Below, piece by piece: positions 43,123-55,100 of a stretch of DNA of 64,000 bases. How positions within the stretch are numbered: position 1 is the first letter of the stretch; each line of letters starts with the position of its first letter. The notes beneath the pieces are model-generated. The model was not told the DNA's origin. It did no database searches and saw only the letters and a list, made by a program, of their open reading frames with translations. A program made the position numbers and the translations under genes. The stretch comes from Plumapathes pennacea (lineage: Eukaryota; Cnidaria; Anthozoa; Antipatharia; Myriopathidae), in NCBI GenBank assembly GCA_964036295.1, contig OZ038468.1, positions 10,116,183 through 10,180,182 on the forward strand, read 5' to 3'.

Positions 43123-44972
43123 CTAGACTGGCAGTGCCAGTGTACTCATGCCGGGTATGATGTTTCATAAGGAATAATATTTTCAATGAGTGACTTGCTT
43201 TTGTCTTGAGTGATTGTTTTTGCCGGGATCATTTTGAACTTGCTTTCCGATGCACGTGACAATACTGGTGTGACGCTTGCTATATATAACCTGGCAACCT
43301 TGTTGAGTGAATTTCCAAGCCGACATGTTTTGTGGAGGAACTGTGTTGTCATTTTGTAATGGGATTGACTGGGGAAATAGCCTTATCTAATGTTGGAATG
43401 CTTTTAGAACATGATGCCCGGTATCACTTTCGGCTATCTGTAGTGTCCACATCCCATAAAACTGGTGACTCACACCTATCAACCGACTGCACAGTGGGTG
43501 AAGTTGCTGCGTCATCTCCACTGGAGTTCTCGTCTTGACACTGCCAGGTTGTAACGAAAACGAAGACCTATGACCCGGAAAACGAAGACCCTAACAGCAA
43601 CAACAAATAGCTTTTCTCAGTGCCACTCTCTTTAATATTGCTTGTTTTATGCCTATCTCTGAAGCAGATGTTGGAATTTTTGCGTATGTATCATGTACAA
43701 GTAGCTGTAATAACAGCTTTTTAGTCTTATCTTGTCTTTGCTAATCTTCCCAGCGAGTGCATCATGTTCAAGTAGCTGTAATTGACAGCTTTTTAGACTT
43801 ATCTCTGCAGCACATTAAAACATGATACTTCCCATTTTATCTGCTCGGTGGTGAAGTTGCTTGCTTCGTATGAAAACCCCATCTCAGAAGTTACACATCC
43901 TACATGTACAAGTCTGATACACAAGTATGTTCAAGACTGCTATGCATTAAGCTTGAATGCAAAATTCTGGGTCGATACGAAATTAATCTCTATCGGAAGC
44001 TGCAGACGTTTGAATACCGTGACAACAAAGGCGTGCATCACGCTTGTGGAGCGAACATTAGGCTCGGATAGTCGGATATCAACCTTGAGCTTTTGACGAC
44101 TTCGAGGTAATCAGTGACAAATATTCTCGATGTAATAGCCTGCCGGTCTTCCCTGCTTTTGTTAAAGCGGCGTGAGTGAAAGCTAAGTAGCTGATGATTC
44201 GGTATTCCATAATACCCTCGTGACATTTCATTGACAGATCTTGTATCTCTCGCGTGATATTTGCCTCAAACCTATTAGTAATTTAGTATCCTCAGACAAT
44301 AAACAAAGAACCTTTACTTCACGCAAAACGAAGTTAAACGCCGACTGTTCGTATACGCCGCACGTTACACAGAGCCCCCGAGTTTCCGACAAAGGGAGAC
44401 GCTCTGCCCGCAGGGTAAATTCGAATTCAAGTTTTATTAAGTTTCACCACGTCTTCCGCTTATTCGATGTTCTTCCACACAAATATTGCTCAGAACACAG
44501 ATACATTGGTTGAAGTGGTATTTATAATCGAGCATTTGCACTCGGGAATGTTAAAACGACGCGAATCACGTACGGCCGAGTGAAACTTGTTTATACATTC
44601 TCAGACGCTTCATTTACGACAGAAAGAATATTGCAAAGCAAGATAATTCCAACATAATCCTTCGAGCGACTGGGACTGCCAGATTCAGTTCATGACGGCG
44701 CATCAATATTATTGCTTCTGAAGCGGAGCAGACTAGTAAAGTTGAAGGCGCATATTAGCTATCCGTTTAAACAAAAATCGCTACCACAAGGAAAACCATA
44801 CAGACATTGACACTTGTCTTTCTCTCTCTTCCAATTTGTTCGCCAATAACAAGTAGGTCATCACAATCACGTGATCGCGAACAACCAATTACCGTGTGCA
44901 GATTCTCGACGGAGGAAAAAAAAATATTAACGACCTGCATTGCTAGACTCATCGCCCCCCAGGGGGCATGAG
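43123..44972 (-). mobile_element. H6: Helentron-like element in the lipoxygenase-gene intron
   Basis: Minus-strand copy. The 5' hairpin at 44948-44972 has arms CTCATGCCCCC and GGGGGCGATGAG. Family sequence follows (T-run, GAGAATCTGCACACGGTAAT). The 3' end is ACTGGC..GCCAGT plus CTAG at 43126-43123, then TT. The body matches H2 and H3 with internal length differences. It is essentially complete at both ends. Confidence 0.7.
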
Positions 44973-45134
44973 TAATTACAAAATCAAATTCGTTTGCAGT
45001 TCAAAACGCATGCATTGTTTTTCAACTACTTTGGCAGTAATCTGAGCATAGACTCATTTTTCCACCGACCTAAAAGACTGGGAAGAGGGAAGAGAAAGGA
45101 AAAAAACGCCCAGGCCTGACACAAATCCATTTAA

Positions 45135-45478
45135 GGGCCTCTTCATATGGGCTGGTCAACCGGCCAGCCCAGTCATGTGTTCATATGGGAAATGTCAGCC
45201 CGGGCAACCGAGATGAAATGTCCTAATGCAGATGTTTTAGCCAATTTTTAGTGCCAAGTACATTTCAGATTCGCGTAGTTGGAACACTTTTATCCCGGTT
45301 AACCGAGCTGGAGTTTTCATATGAGAAACGGGCCAGTCCGGTTTACCGATATACCGGTCGCAAGACCGAGGTTAACCAGGCTGGTTCGCCTTCTCACTGC
45401 CAGTGAACACATCGGAATTTTTACAAAGCAAATAATGGATGGTTGAGATCTCGGTAGTCGGGCTCATATAAAGAGGCC
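45135..45478. mobile_element. 0.34-kb MITE
   Basis: GGGCCTCTTCATATGGGC at the left and GGGCTCATATAAAGAGGCC at the right are inverted. Internal GGCCAGCCC, GGTTAACC and CATATGAGAAAC blocks extend this. Flanks TTTAA and TTCAA suggest a 5-bp TTNAA-like target duplication with one change. Confidence 0.65.
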
Positions 45479-46278
45479 TTCAATCACCCGTGTTGAGCGT
45501 CCAGTTTCTGAACGTTGCGCTGATTGCTAGTTGGGCGTAGCCCGACGAGCTTAGGATTGCAAATGTGTCTTCATTGTCGTGTTATTTTTTTCTGGGTTAC
45601 AAATCAGCACACGGTGATTGGTTCACATTGCCACGTAGTATGTGGTCAATTGAATCATGCGTTAATGCTTGTGTATAAAGTTATCTGTATCCCATCCAAA
45701 CTCAACAACGTTTGTCTCTGTGGAACATGCACGGATAAATAAGATTTTAGGGAACGATTTTGGCTTGCGTTCACCGTCATAGCCGTAAACAAATGTTTGA
45801 TGGATTCGATTATATTTAATGGCTACCGCTACAGGATTGCAAATAACTGTCACCGCTAATTACTTAGTCCCGACGAACTTTCTGTGGCGACACAAAATAC
45901 TTCTGGGAAGATACCAGGCCGAAAACGGAACACTAAAGCCATGACAAACTTTAGCCCTGTACATGACATCTGTTGCCTCGCACATACTGTTATATGGTAA
46001 TTACCTAAGCACGTGATATAACACATACTGTAGCTGTTTTTTTAAAGTTTTTTCGCCAAAAATATATCCGTTTTTGTGACGAAAATATCCATTCTCACGG
46101 CTTAAGACTCTGCACAATGCGTCTCTGTGAATACATTACATGTATTATGCTGCGCGCGAGCGTGACATTTGTCAAAATGGTTCGGCTTATTGTAGAGTGC
46201 ATGTTAAAATATTTCTTCCATTCGATCAAAGCCTTTGTTTCGCAGTGGTAATGTATACTATAAATGAAAAATACATAT

Positions 46279-46357
46279 ATCTTATTAGACACTTAGGCGT
46301 GTAGTACGGCTGTATATTTGTACGAGTCGTGCAGTATTTTGGCGAGCCGCTTCGGCT
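46279..46357. repeat. Half of the foldback palindrome next to Z2
   Basis: CTTATTAGACACTTAGGCGT up to the GCCGCTTCGGC centre is identical in kind to one arm of 26673-26812. The second arm is absent and Z2 begins at the centre. Either Z2 inserted with loss of one arm, or the two form one composite unit. Confidence 0.65.
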
Positions 46358-46358
46358 A

Positions 46359-47320
46359 TTATACAACTCCCTTAGTACAAGATGTAAATTATTTTTAAAT
46401 CGCGGTACGTTGTGTGACCAAAGTGACATGTTTTCCGCGCGCGATATGTCAATCAAGTTTAGTGCCGTGTGCAGTGTAAGCAAGCGCGGATTTTGTACTT
46501 GCAGTGCTTCTAGTCGTTGTTTTCTGAGCCGAGTAACACTGAAGCTGAAAGAGGTACTTTAAACAAAGTTTGCGGGGAGATCTGAAATACTACATCACAT
46601 AATGTGATCATAAACAGAACAAATTGGACGAACGAGATGTGTCAACACTTTCATTTTCGTCGAGTGCCATGAGTCAACAAACAGCCAGTTCTCGCCTTCT
46701 CCTCGCTTTTGAAGCATGAAAAGGACTTTATCTTGTGACCAGTGGTGGTACAGTTCGCATTGCCGTTTCTCGATAGAGGTAATCATTGCCTGTTGTTGCA
46801 AGTCGATGCCATAGATCTTGGACTGGAATTACACGCCGAGGCAAATCCAACGGCTGCCATGTTGAATGCCGACAGAACTCGTTTCGAGATTGACAGGGAT
46901 TCTTAAACTGCTCTCAGAAATATTGATCTGGCTGGAAACACTATGGCCTGATAACCGAACTGTGGTGTGTGGTCTGACATTTTGTAGAACGGAAGATTAG
47001 TTATGTTGCAGCAAATTCAGTTGATTTTCTGACGAAGAAGCTGGTCTCCGTGCTCGATTTTGCGTATAGGATAGTAAACCAGGTCAGTTTAAATTCTGTG
47101 CTTCTTTGTTTGCTTAATAATCTCTAGAAGTGATGCAAATACCAGCTGTGCACAGAGTGACTTTTATATGAAAAGCGAAAGAAAAGAATTAACGGCAGCG
47201 AATGAAGAAAACGTTTTTTTCCCTAGCCACGTTGAATACGATTGTATCTTTTTTACGTGTCTATGGAGTTATTCGCACGTTACTATACGGTATTTTCACG
47301 TTACTAAGGGAGTTGTATAA
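46359..47320. mobile_element. Z2: inverted copy of Z1
   Basis: Ends TTATACAACTCCCTTAGTA and ACTAAGGGAGTTGTATAA. The body is the reverse complement of 25728-26665, with the 68-codon frame intact on the minus strand (46801-46595). It lies within H7 inside the large intron. Confidence 0.7.
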
Positions 47321-47876
47321 TAAACCGAAATAGTCCTGAACATTGAGTTAGTCACAAATGACTGAACATGCTGTGAACAAAACCGCAATAATATTGTAAA
47401 CAAGTATCGTGTTACATTCCTCGCTTTCAATTTATGCTTGTTTATGCAGAGCACGAATACTCGAAAACCTCGCAGAAGAAACGCATTCAGTAAAAAGAAA
47501 CACATAAGTATTGAAGCGAAGGCTTGGTTATCGTGACCTCTGATTAAACACAAGTGTTCAAAGTCAAACTGTCAAGAAAAGATAAGTCACGCTTTTAATC
47601 TTTTCTTGCTGGCTAACCTTTTCACTCCTAAGCTAAAAATGCAGAGTCGCTCAACCTTTAAGAAGCAAGTGTATGAGTGTTGTAATGACAATTTATAGCA
47701 ATAGGCTTCATTTGAGCAAGGTGTCAAAAGTCAAGTTCTTTTACCGTGTGATATTTTTCCGGTGAGAAACTGGAAGTCTCTTTTGGGAGTTTCGCTCTTG
47801 TCCCTACTTCCATTTTAGTTTCTTCTGGTCTCGACCGGTCCCACCCAACGAGCTCACTGGTAACTCCAGTCTCGTT

Positions 47877-47962
47877 GGATAATAAACTAAAGACTTGATC
47901 GGCACGTGCAGACACTGATTTTTCAACATGTTTAGCACCACGCGCATATTTAGAGTGCTTAC
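47877..47962 (-). other. Possible virus-like fragment at the 3' edge of H7
   Basis: On the minus strand the DNA just outside H7 reads KYARGAKHVEKSVSARADQ and VFSLLSN before running into the element. Its style resembles virus-like proteins found beside H1 and H4, which also inserted into such genes. Short and unproven. Confidence 0.2.
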
Positions 47963-48258
47963 TTTTAGGACTATTCCGCCTATTCCTATTCCAGAATAGG
48001 AATAACAGAATTCACAAAATAGCAGTTCTCAAAAGAGCAGACTTTGCGATATTCTGAAAGCAGAATAGCTGACAAAATACGGCAAAAAGTAATGAAAAGA
48101 ACACGATTGCTATTCTGTCTATTCCGAATAAACCGCTATCCTGCCTATTCAGCTGTTGGGAGCAGAAAGGACGAAATACTATTCCAGAATCAGAACAGGC
48201 CCGAAAAGAACACAATTAACGTCTTCCGGAATAGGAATAGACGAAATAGTCCCAAAAG
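47963..48258. mobile_element. 0.3-kb MITE with ATTCC-rich ends
   Basis: Inverted ends CTTTTAGGACTATTCCGCC and the complement of GACGAAATAGTCCCAAAAG, followed inward by TATTCCTATTCC on both sides. Related ATTC..GAAT dyads recur inside. Non-coding. Confidence 0.7.
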
Positions 48259-48869
48259 AACGTGCCCTTATTGAGATTATATGGTTGTGAAATTCTCGCT
48301 CAATTTTCTCAATTTAATCCTCAAAAAAAAAAAGAAAAAAACTATTGTAAATCCCTAAACTCGAAGCAAAATCTGAGAAAGTTTTACTTCGAAATACACG
48401 GACCTTGCCTCACTAGTATTTTCAGCGCTCAAATACTGTCTCTTTCAAGCGCCTTGTCAACGGTTAGTCGTCAGTATTCTTATCGCCGTCGAATTCAAAT
48501 TTATGCCGTTGATGCGAACTGAAAGCGCATCATTTCTCCACTTACAGACAGCTTTCAAAAGCGACGAATTTTAAAATATGACTCACAGCAAGACTAAAAT
48601 AAACCACTCCCTGACTAAATGAGCGACTGTTCTGGTTGTTTTGTATGACTGTTGAGCTGAATGCGCTGGCAGAACCGGCGGAATAGTATTCAGTGAATGT
48701 CTCGTGCAGTCAGCTAAAATCACTCTACTTTGTTTGCCAGGAGCCATAACTTTTTACATTTTGTGACCGGACGCATGTCAATCAATAAGCAGAAGTCTAT
48801 TTGATTGGCTGAGATAAGGGGCACGCGGGAAGGATCGGAAGGCTTTTTTCATTGGCTTTGTGTCAGGCT
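48259..48869. other. Intronic DNA without features
   Basis: No recognisable frame or repeat pair apart from an A-rich stretch at 48325-48340. Confidence 0.35.
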
Positions 48870-48870
48870 T

Positions 48871-48892
48871 CCCCCCCCCCCCCCCCCCCCCC
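48871..48892. repeat. Poly-C tract followed by CT repeats
   Basis: About 22 consecutive C, then CACCCC and (CT)n to about 48918. It is a polypyrimidine region and a potential quadruplex/i-motif. Its length is uncertain in an assembly. Confidence 0.8.
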
Positions 48893-49116
48893 GCCACCCC
48901 CCACCTCTCTCTCTCTCGCCCCTATACCACATCTCCCCGGATAAAAAGCCTGACCTGAGCCCGAAATGGAAACCCGTCTGTCATGTAGCTTAATAAAATC
49001 CAAAGAATAGCACAGTGCTAGAAATACGACGCTGTCCAAGGGGTCATGGACATAATTAGATTGTTAGAATGGTGTACGTATTATTGAACGCGTGCACTTT
49101 CTACGTCATGTTTAAG

Positions 49117-52100
49117 TTGTCCAAACGTCTCAGTGTCCTGTGGCTCTCCCTCAAACAACCTCGACGCAGCAGTGTCAAGACTCTCGGAAGAGAAACCTCC
49201 AAGCTGAAAAAATGATTTACCAGCTGGACACCCGATACCCTCTTCCCATGCCTTTGGTCAACATGTCCCTTAAGGCACTCAGAAGTCAGTTAAGCAAGGA
49301 ACAGTTGTCCAGAATTCACATGGAGTTATATATCGGTACTGTCATGACCAACAGAGCTTTGATGAAAAAATGGATAAGTTTATATCCAGGTGAAATTACC
49401 GAATACCGTGGGTATGAGAAGATCTTCAGTTTCTTTAAGACAAGCCTTCAGAGCAAAGAGGTAAATGTTAATTTATGACTTTCCTCTACCATTTGCACGG
49501 AAGCAAAAAATAAAATAAAAAACAGACTGATATTCTTAGTATTCATTCGTCGTATTTTTATTTTTTCTTTCAGCCCCTTAAAAGCTACATCAGATTTGCG
49601 TCAGAACAAGAGCCTTTTAAAGACGTAATCCATCAATGGACAGATGACACCTTGTTTACAGATCTACGCTTCGCCGGTCTTAATCCTTTTGCCATGCGCA
49701 AAGTGACCGGATCCAACGGTAAACATATTTTATGTAGTCTGACCGGAACTTTAACTTATCTTGAATAATATACAGTGTTCCAAAATACTAGAAAATAGCA
49801 TCTTCAGTTCCCGAAATCTCCTACCCGATGATTACCATGGTTACCAGAGAGCAAAGAGTGCAAATCTCATTTCAATGAGTGTACTAATCGTACACGGCAA
49901 TGGCACGTTTCGTTTTTATTCAAAGCTAAGCTATCTGTGTATACTACGTGTATTTAGGGTGTGAGTCAGTGACGTTTTTTCCCCTTAAATTATGCATAAA
50001 ATTTGGTGGAAATTCTGTTGATGTCGCAAACCAGCTACGCCCGGTTGCAAAGTACCATACTATTTGAGCGCATATGAGGTTCACAGAAAACTGCATGCGA
50101 CTTTTATTTTAATTTTAGCTACTAACGGCATTATTTGGAGTGACCTGGAAAGAAATTTGAACGCGAGCTTTGACTGGGAGACAGCAATACAACACGCTAT
50201 GAAGAAGAGGTTGCCACTTCGATCAGTAAGTTGAAACTACCTGAACGTTGGTACATTTCCTTTGGATTTCAGAGCAGGGGCACCAATCAAAAATAAAAAA
50301 GAAGGAAGAAACCTCTGAGACAAATCCATAATATCCCACATTTCACCTTCAAACTAAGCGCGTCTCCGTTTGTGGTTCATGAATCTAATAATTCCGCCTT
50401 TACTTTCATAACTCAACTGTATACCTGACTCTCCTAAATATGTATTAAGACCACGAACCTTGAATTTCGGGAAATGTTCGTCTAAAGTTCTGGAGCCATT
50501 GTGTACACCGTCCATTGTAGCGTCATTGTCCTCCTCGCTTGAGACGTCGGAACTGGGCTATTGTGTGAATATTTTGGTTACGTGTTTGCTGTGCTTTGTG
50601 GCGGTTACAAAAAGTTAACAATTTAGCAGAGTTATCAATCACACGGGACAAAGGCAGCCAACCAATGCCATCTGCTCGCGTATGCAGGCGAATATTGCGT
50701 TTTCTCACGCGGCTGTGCCTTGGTATTATCTTCGAAGTAAATTAAACTTCGAAGAGTGGTTTTCGAATGACGCCAAAGGTAGTTGTGTGACTTTTTTGTT
50801 TTTGCATTTGCTACACTTTTCGATTCCTCCAAACAAGCACTATTGGCCAATTGGGAAAAAAAGCAAAACCTGGTTTCGATATTCTTACCCAAGAAAGGAA
50901 GTCAGGTGACGTGGTTACCTCATTCTGTTGATTGTTTCTTCTCCAAACTGAAACCGAACAGCGTTTCTTACAAAATCTTTGATTACTTTGCTTTGCATTT
51001 CGACAGTCATTCAAAACCGCTCAGTATTACCTTGGCCTTGGCCTTTTCTTTCGACCTCAAACATTATAGCTGTAATTACTGTTTATTTCTATTTTTCCGA
51101 ACACTAATCGAAAGCTCTGATATAATTTATTTCTCTACAGGCAATACAGAAGGGATTCATATATGCTGTTCGATACGATAATTTTGATGATTTGTCACAA
51201 ACCTTTGATTTTATGGACCGCAGACCTACGAGACACATGATGAGACCCATGTCTCCCATTGCTCTTTTCGCAATTCGCATGCGAGGAACGAGGACCGAGA
51301 AAGCAAAGCTTCACCCGGTAGCAATTCAAATGGATTTTACGTCAGGTAAAAAATTGTGTAGCTTCTACTCCCGGTGCAAGTTTCATTGTGGTGATCCGCC
51401 AAAATATCTAAACCTTGCCAAATGCGTTTGATTGTGGAAAGCCGGGCCCATTTGCATGATGCTTGTTGTCTCTATTTCAAAACGAGGAACACTGGTTTTG
51501 CATGTTTGCTTTTGATCCAAATTAAACTAATTTTCGTTAGAAATGTGTCGTACTCGGGGAAAAGTACAATGTCATCAAGGCCAACACATCAAAAATAAAT
51601 TAAATATCAGGAGATGTATGAAGCACTCGTTTTCAAATCAGGAATGGCAATTTATTTTAATAACATTCTCCCCTTGCCATTAATAGCTCGGTAACTTAAT
51701 TTTAGACGCAAGGCCGAGGTTTCATTTGATCCTCACAATTATCGTTGCAGATTCTCCAGTATATACTCCTCAGGATGGTAACATGTGGCTGTTGGCAAAA
51801 CTCAACTTTCATATTACAGATTTCCTTCACAGTCAGATCGAACATCACCTGGTCAAAACCCACCTCTTGGTAGAGCCCTTTTGCGTCTGTCTACTGCGGC
51901 ACCTCTCCGAGCGCCATCCCTTGCACCAGATGCTGAAATACCACTGTAGGGGAGTTATGTTGGCAAACACTCTTGGTTCCCCTACTCTCTTGTCGCCAGG
52001 CCTTTTTACTGATCAGCTTTTCCCTTTGGGTCATTTGGGAACTCAAGAAGTGGTGAAACGCACATACCGGCAGACTACGTGGGACGAAAGTAATTTTAGA

Positions 52101-55100
52101 CAAGAGATAAAGGTATGACAATGTTGATATTTTCCGGATATATTGTTCCAATCAACCTCTCATTAATTTGAATGTTTGTGGTTAGTGTTCCTTATTTTCT
52201 CTTTGCTTTTTACCCTTTAATCCTTGGACGTACAGGGGAAGGGGAGGGTGGTGGGTGGATCCCACCCCTCCGGTTTTTCGAAAAGATATTCAATGCGTTT
52301 CTTTTTTTCGATGAAACTGTTTTATTTATTTTGTTTTATTTTTGCATCAGTGCGGAATCTCTATCGGGATAACCAACCTGAGATATTTTTGAAAAACCCA
52401 ACAGCTATTTCGAAAAGTGTTGAACAATATTTAATGCCAACTGTTACTCTTACGCAGTTCCACTACCTATATTAACTTTTTGTTAATACACCAGCGTTTT
52501 TATCACCACGTCGACGCAGTTAATATAGTTCTCTTAAGAGCTGGTATCACATTGTTTATAAACCCCATTTGGTTTTACTTTGAAGAAGAAACTAGTGAAC
52601 AGTGTGAGAGCATGCCATCGCCATTGCTTTCCTGCGTGAGAATTTCACAATCAGCCTTTGCTTTTTCTCTTGATTGGCCAAAATTGATTCTAAAGATGTT
52701 TGGACCAATCGAAAAGCGTAGGAAACGCAATGACACGCTTACTTTTGACAGTCTTTCAAAAACGGCTATATCTCTCACTTAGATTCACGAAAATGTACCA
52801 ATCGGCGATTCGGAGTCAAATCTTCCCGTTTTTCATACATGCGGCCGCACCAACCCCATATGCAATAGCCTGACAGCTCAGCTTCTCTTTCCAAACTCAT
52901 TTCTGACTTCTATGACAACCTTGTTGATGGAACTACCAAGAATTCAACGCAATTTTTTCACTCACTTCAGTGGCCGCCATCTTTAAGTGACGTCATAGAA
53001 GGAGCCCGGGCGGATAATTGTTTTTATGCTGGGCCTAAGGGCCCAGTATATAATTGTTTTCACCCGAAAACCACAGCGTAGGTATCATGACAATTAGTGA
53101 AAAAAGTCCCCCCTCTAGGATTTCGAAGTCTGATCGACGTGTAAGCAAAAATACTATATTTTGATTGGATAATGTTGTCGTGCAAGCGGCGTGGAAGCCT
53201 TTCTTTTCTTGACTGAGTTTCAAAGTATGTAACGCGAGATTTTTGTTGACATGTACTTGCGCTCTTGCGGTTTTGGTTCATTATATTCACTTTCGCATTT
53301 TTCTTCGTCCAGCGGGTTAAAACTAAGCGAAGGAAAGCAAACATAATCAAACGATACCATTTCGACAAGCTGAAGTGGCTCCCGGCTGGGTTTTTCAGCT
53401 TTAACATACGCTCGTCAAACAACCGTGAATTCATCAAAACCGCGGTGATAATAGCTCTGAAATGAAACAGGCCGACTGGAAATTTAGAAAGCCTGTTAGA
53501 AGAAACGCAATTTAGAAGACGAAAAACAGGTAAGTAATAAAGCGCAGGCTAGATTAATCGTGGCCTATGATTAGAAACAAATGTTCGAAGTCAATTGTGC
53601 ATGAAAATGAGACAAGTCACGCATACTCCCAAACTCAAAATGTAGATTCTCTCATCCTTTTGAAGCAACTGTACGAGTATTGTATTATAACTTATAGTTT
53701 AATCAGGAGTAAATCAAAAGCCAACTTACCTATACCGTATGATATTTTTTTGGGTGAGAAATTTAAAGAGAAAATTGAAGTTGATCACTCTTGGGAGTCT
53801 CGCTTTAGTCCAGAGATTGCTTATTCAATAATTCTTATGGTGCGTGCGGACACTTGCCCATCTGTATTTATAGTACTTACTCCATATATGGAACAACCGG
53901 ACGAGCAAATACCTGGCCCTGATGAGCAAATACATTGCCCCAATGAGCAAATACGCAACCTTGAATAATAATTAGCCGTAAATACGTGGCGCACGAGCAA
54001 ATTCGTGACATTGAATAATAATTAGCCGTAACTTTGCAAGGTTGCGCATTTGCTCATTGGGGCAATGTATTTGCTCATCATATAAAATATCAAAATACAA
54101 ACTTAAAGCGAGCTATTTTATGTTGCACGATAAACAATGTTCACAGATTCAGACAGCGATCCGATTATATTCCATCTTCGATACAGTTTACATGCGTACC
54201 AACAAAGCGAGAAAATATCATTAAGAAGCATTAATTGGTTGAAGCGGTTACGTGATTTGCACTGGAGTCTCGACCGATGACGCCATAGAATGAAAAAAAT
54301 TTACTTGGCAATTAATTTCAATTTTGCTTGCCTATTTATCATTGAGCCTCGAAGCCAGCCGACAAGCTGTGGAATTGGTATCTGAACAACGTAATAGGTA
54401 CGAAATGAGTGTTAAAAGAAAGTTAACGGACGATCGTTACCATGCGTATTTTAACTCTTTTCAGAATCGTGGTCTGGACAACAAAAAATTACTTCCATAC
54501 TATCCTTACCGCGACGATGGCGAGCTACTTTATACAGCTATTAACAGGATGGTCCAGGATTATGTAAACCTGTAAGTCATCCATCCAATTTTAATTACGA
54601 CCAAGATCTACCTCACAGACAGGAGAATGTGGATTGAACCCCAAGTTTAACTGACCTGCAGAAATGTTTCTTCATAATTAACTTCTTACTTCTCGGAGCA
54701 ATAAGCGCCCTCACAAATTCAGCCAGCGGTCTCTTAACAAGTACAGTGGAACTTTCCTGAGCGACCACCTCTCGTAAGAGACCGCGACCACCTTAGAGAC
54801 TAACCGTTTAACTTTACCTTTACCGCCCACTCTATGCTCCCAAGAGCAATTTTCTGAGCAGGGACTAAGTTCCTTACAAAAACTTCACTCACTAAAATTG
54901 CATTATTTGACACTGGCTGTATCTCCAAGCTGGTTCTCACTTAGACCCCCATGGTGAGAAATTACCGTAACCGACTGCCTCCTGCTTAAAGCCGAACGAA
55001 GGGTGGTCGCTTACGCGGGAGTTTCTACTGTACAAGCTTCTTCTAATTTATGACATTGTCCCCGAACGAAGTGATTATATGGCGAAATACTAAATTAACT

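Larger units (their letters stand above)
45526..47876 (+). mobile_element. H7: Helentron-like element, interrupted by Z2
   Basis: The 5' hairpin has arms GTTGGGC and GCCCGAC (45530-45546), then GAGCTTAGG, a T-run and CTGGGTTACAAATCAGCACA. The body agrees with H1, H4 and H5. The 3' end reads ACTGGTAACTCCAGTCTCG, a mutated hairpin and CTRR motif, before TT. A foldback arm plus Z2 is nested at about 46273-47324. Confidence 0.65.
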
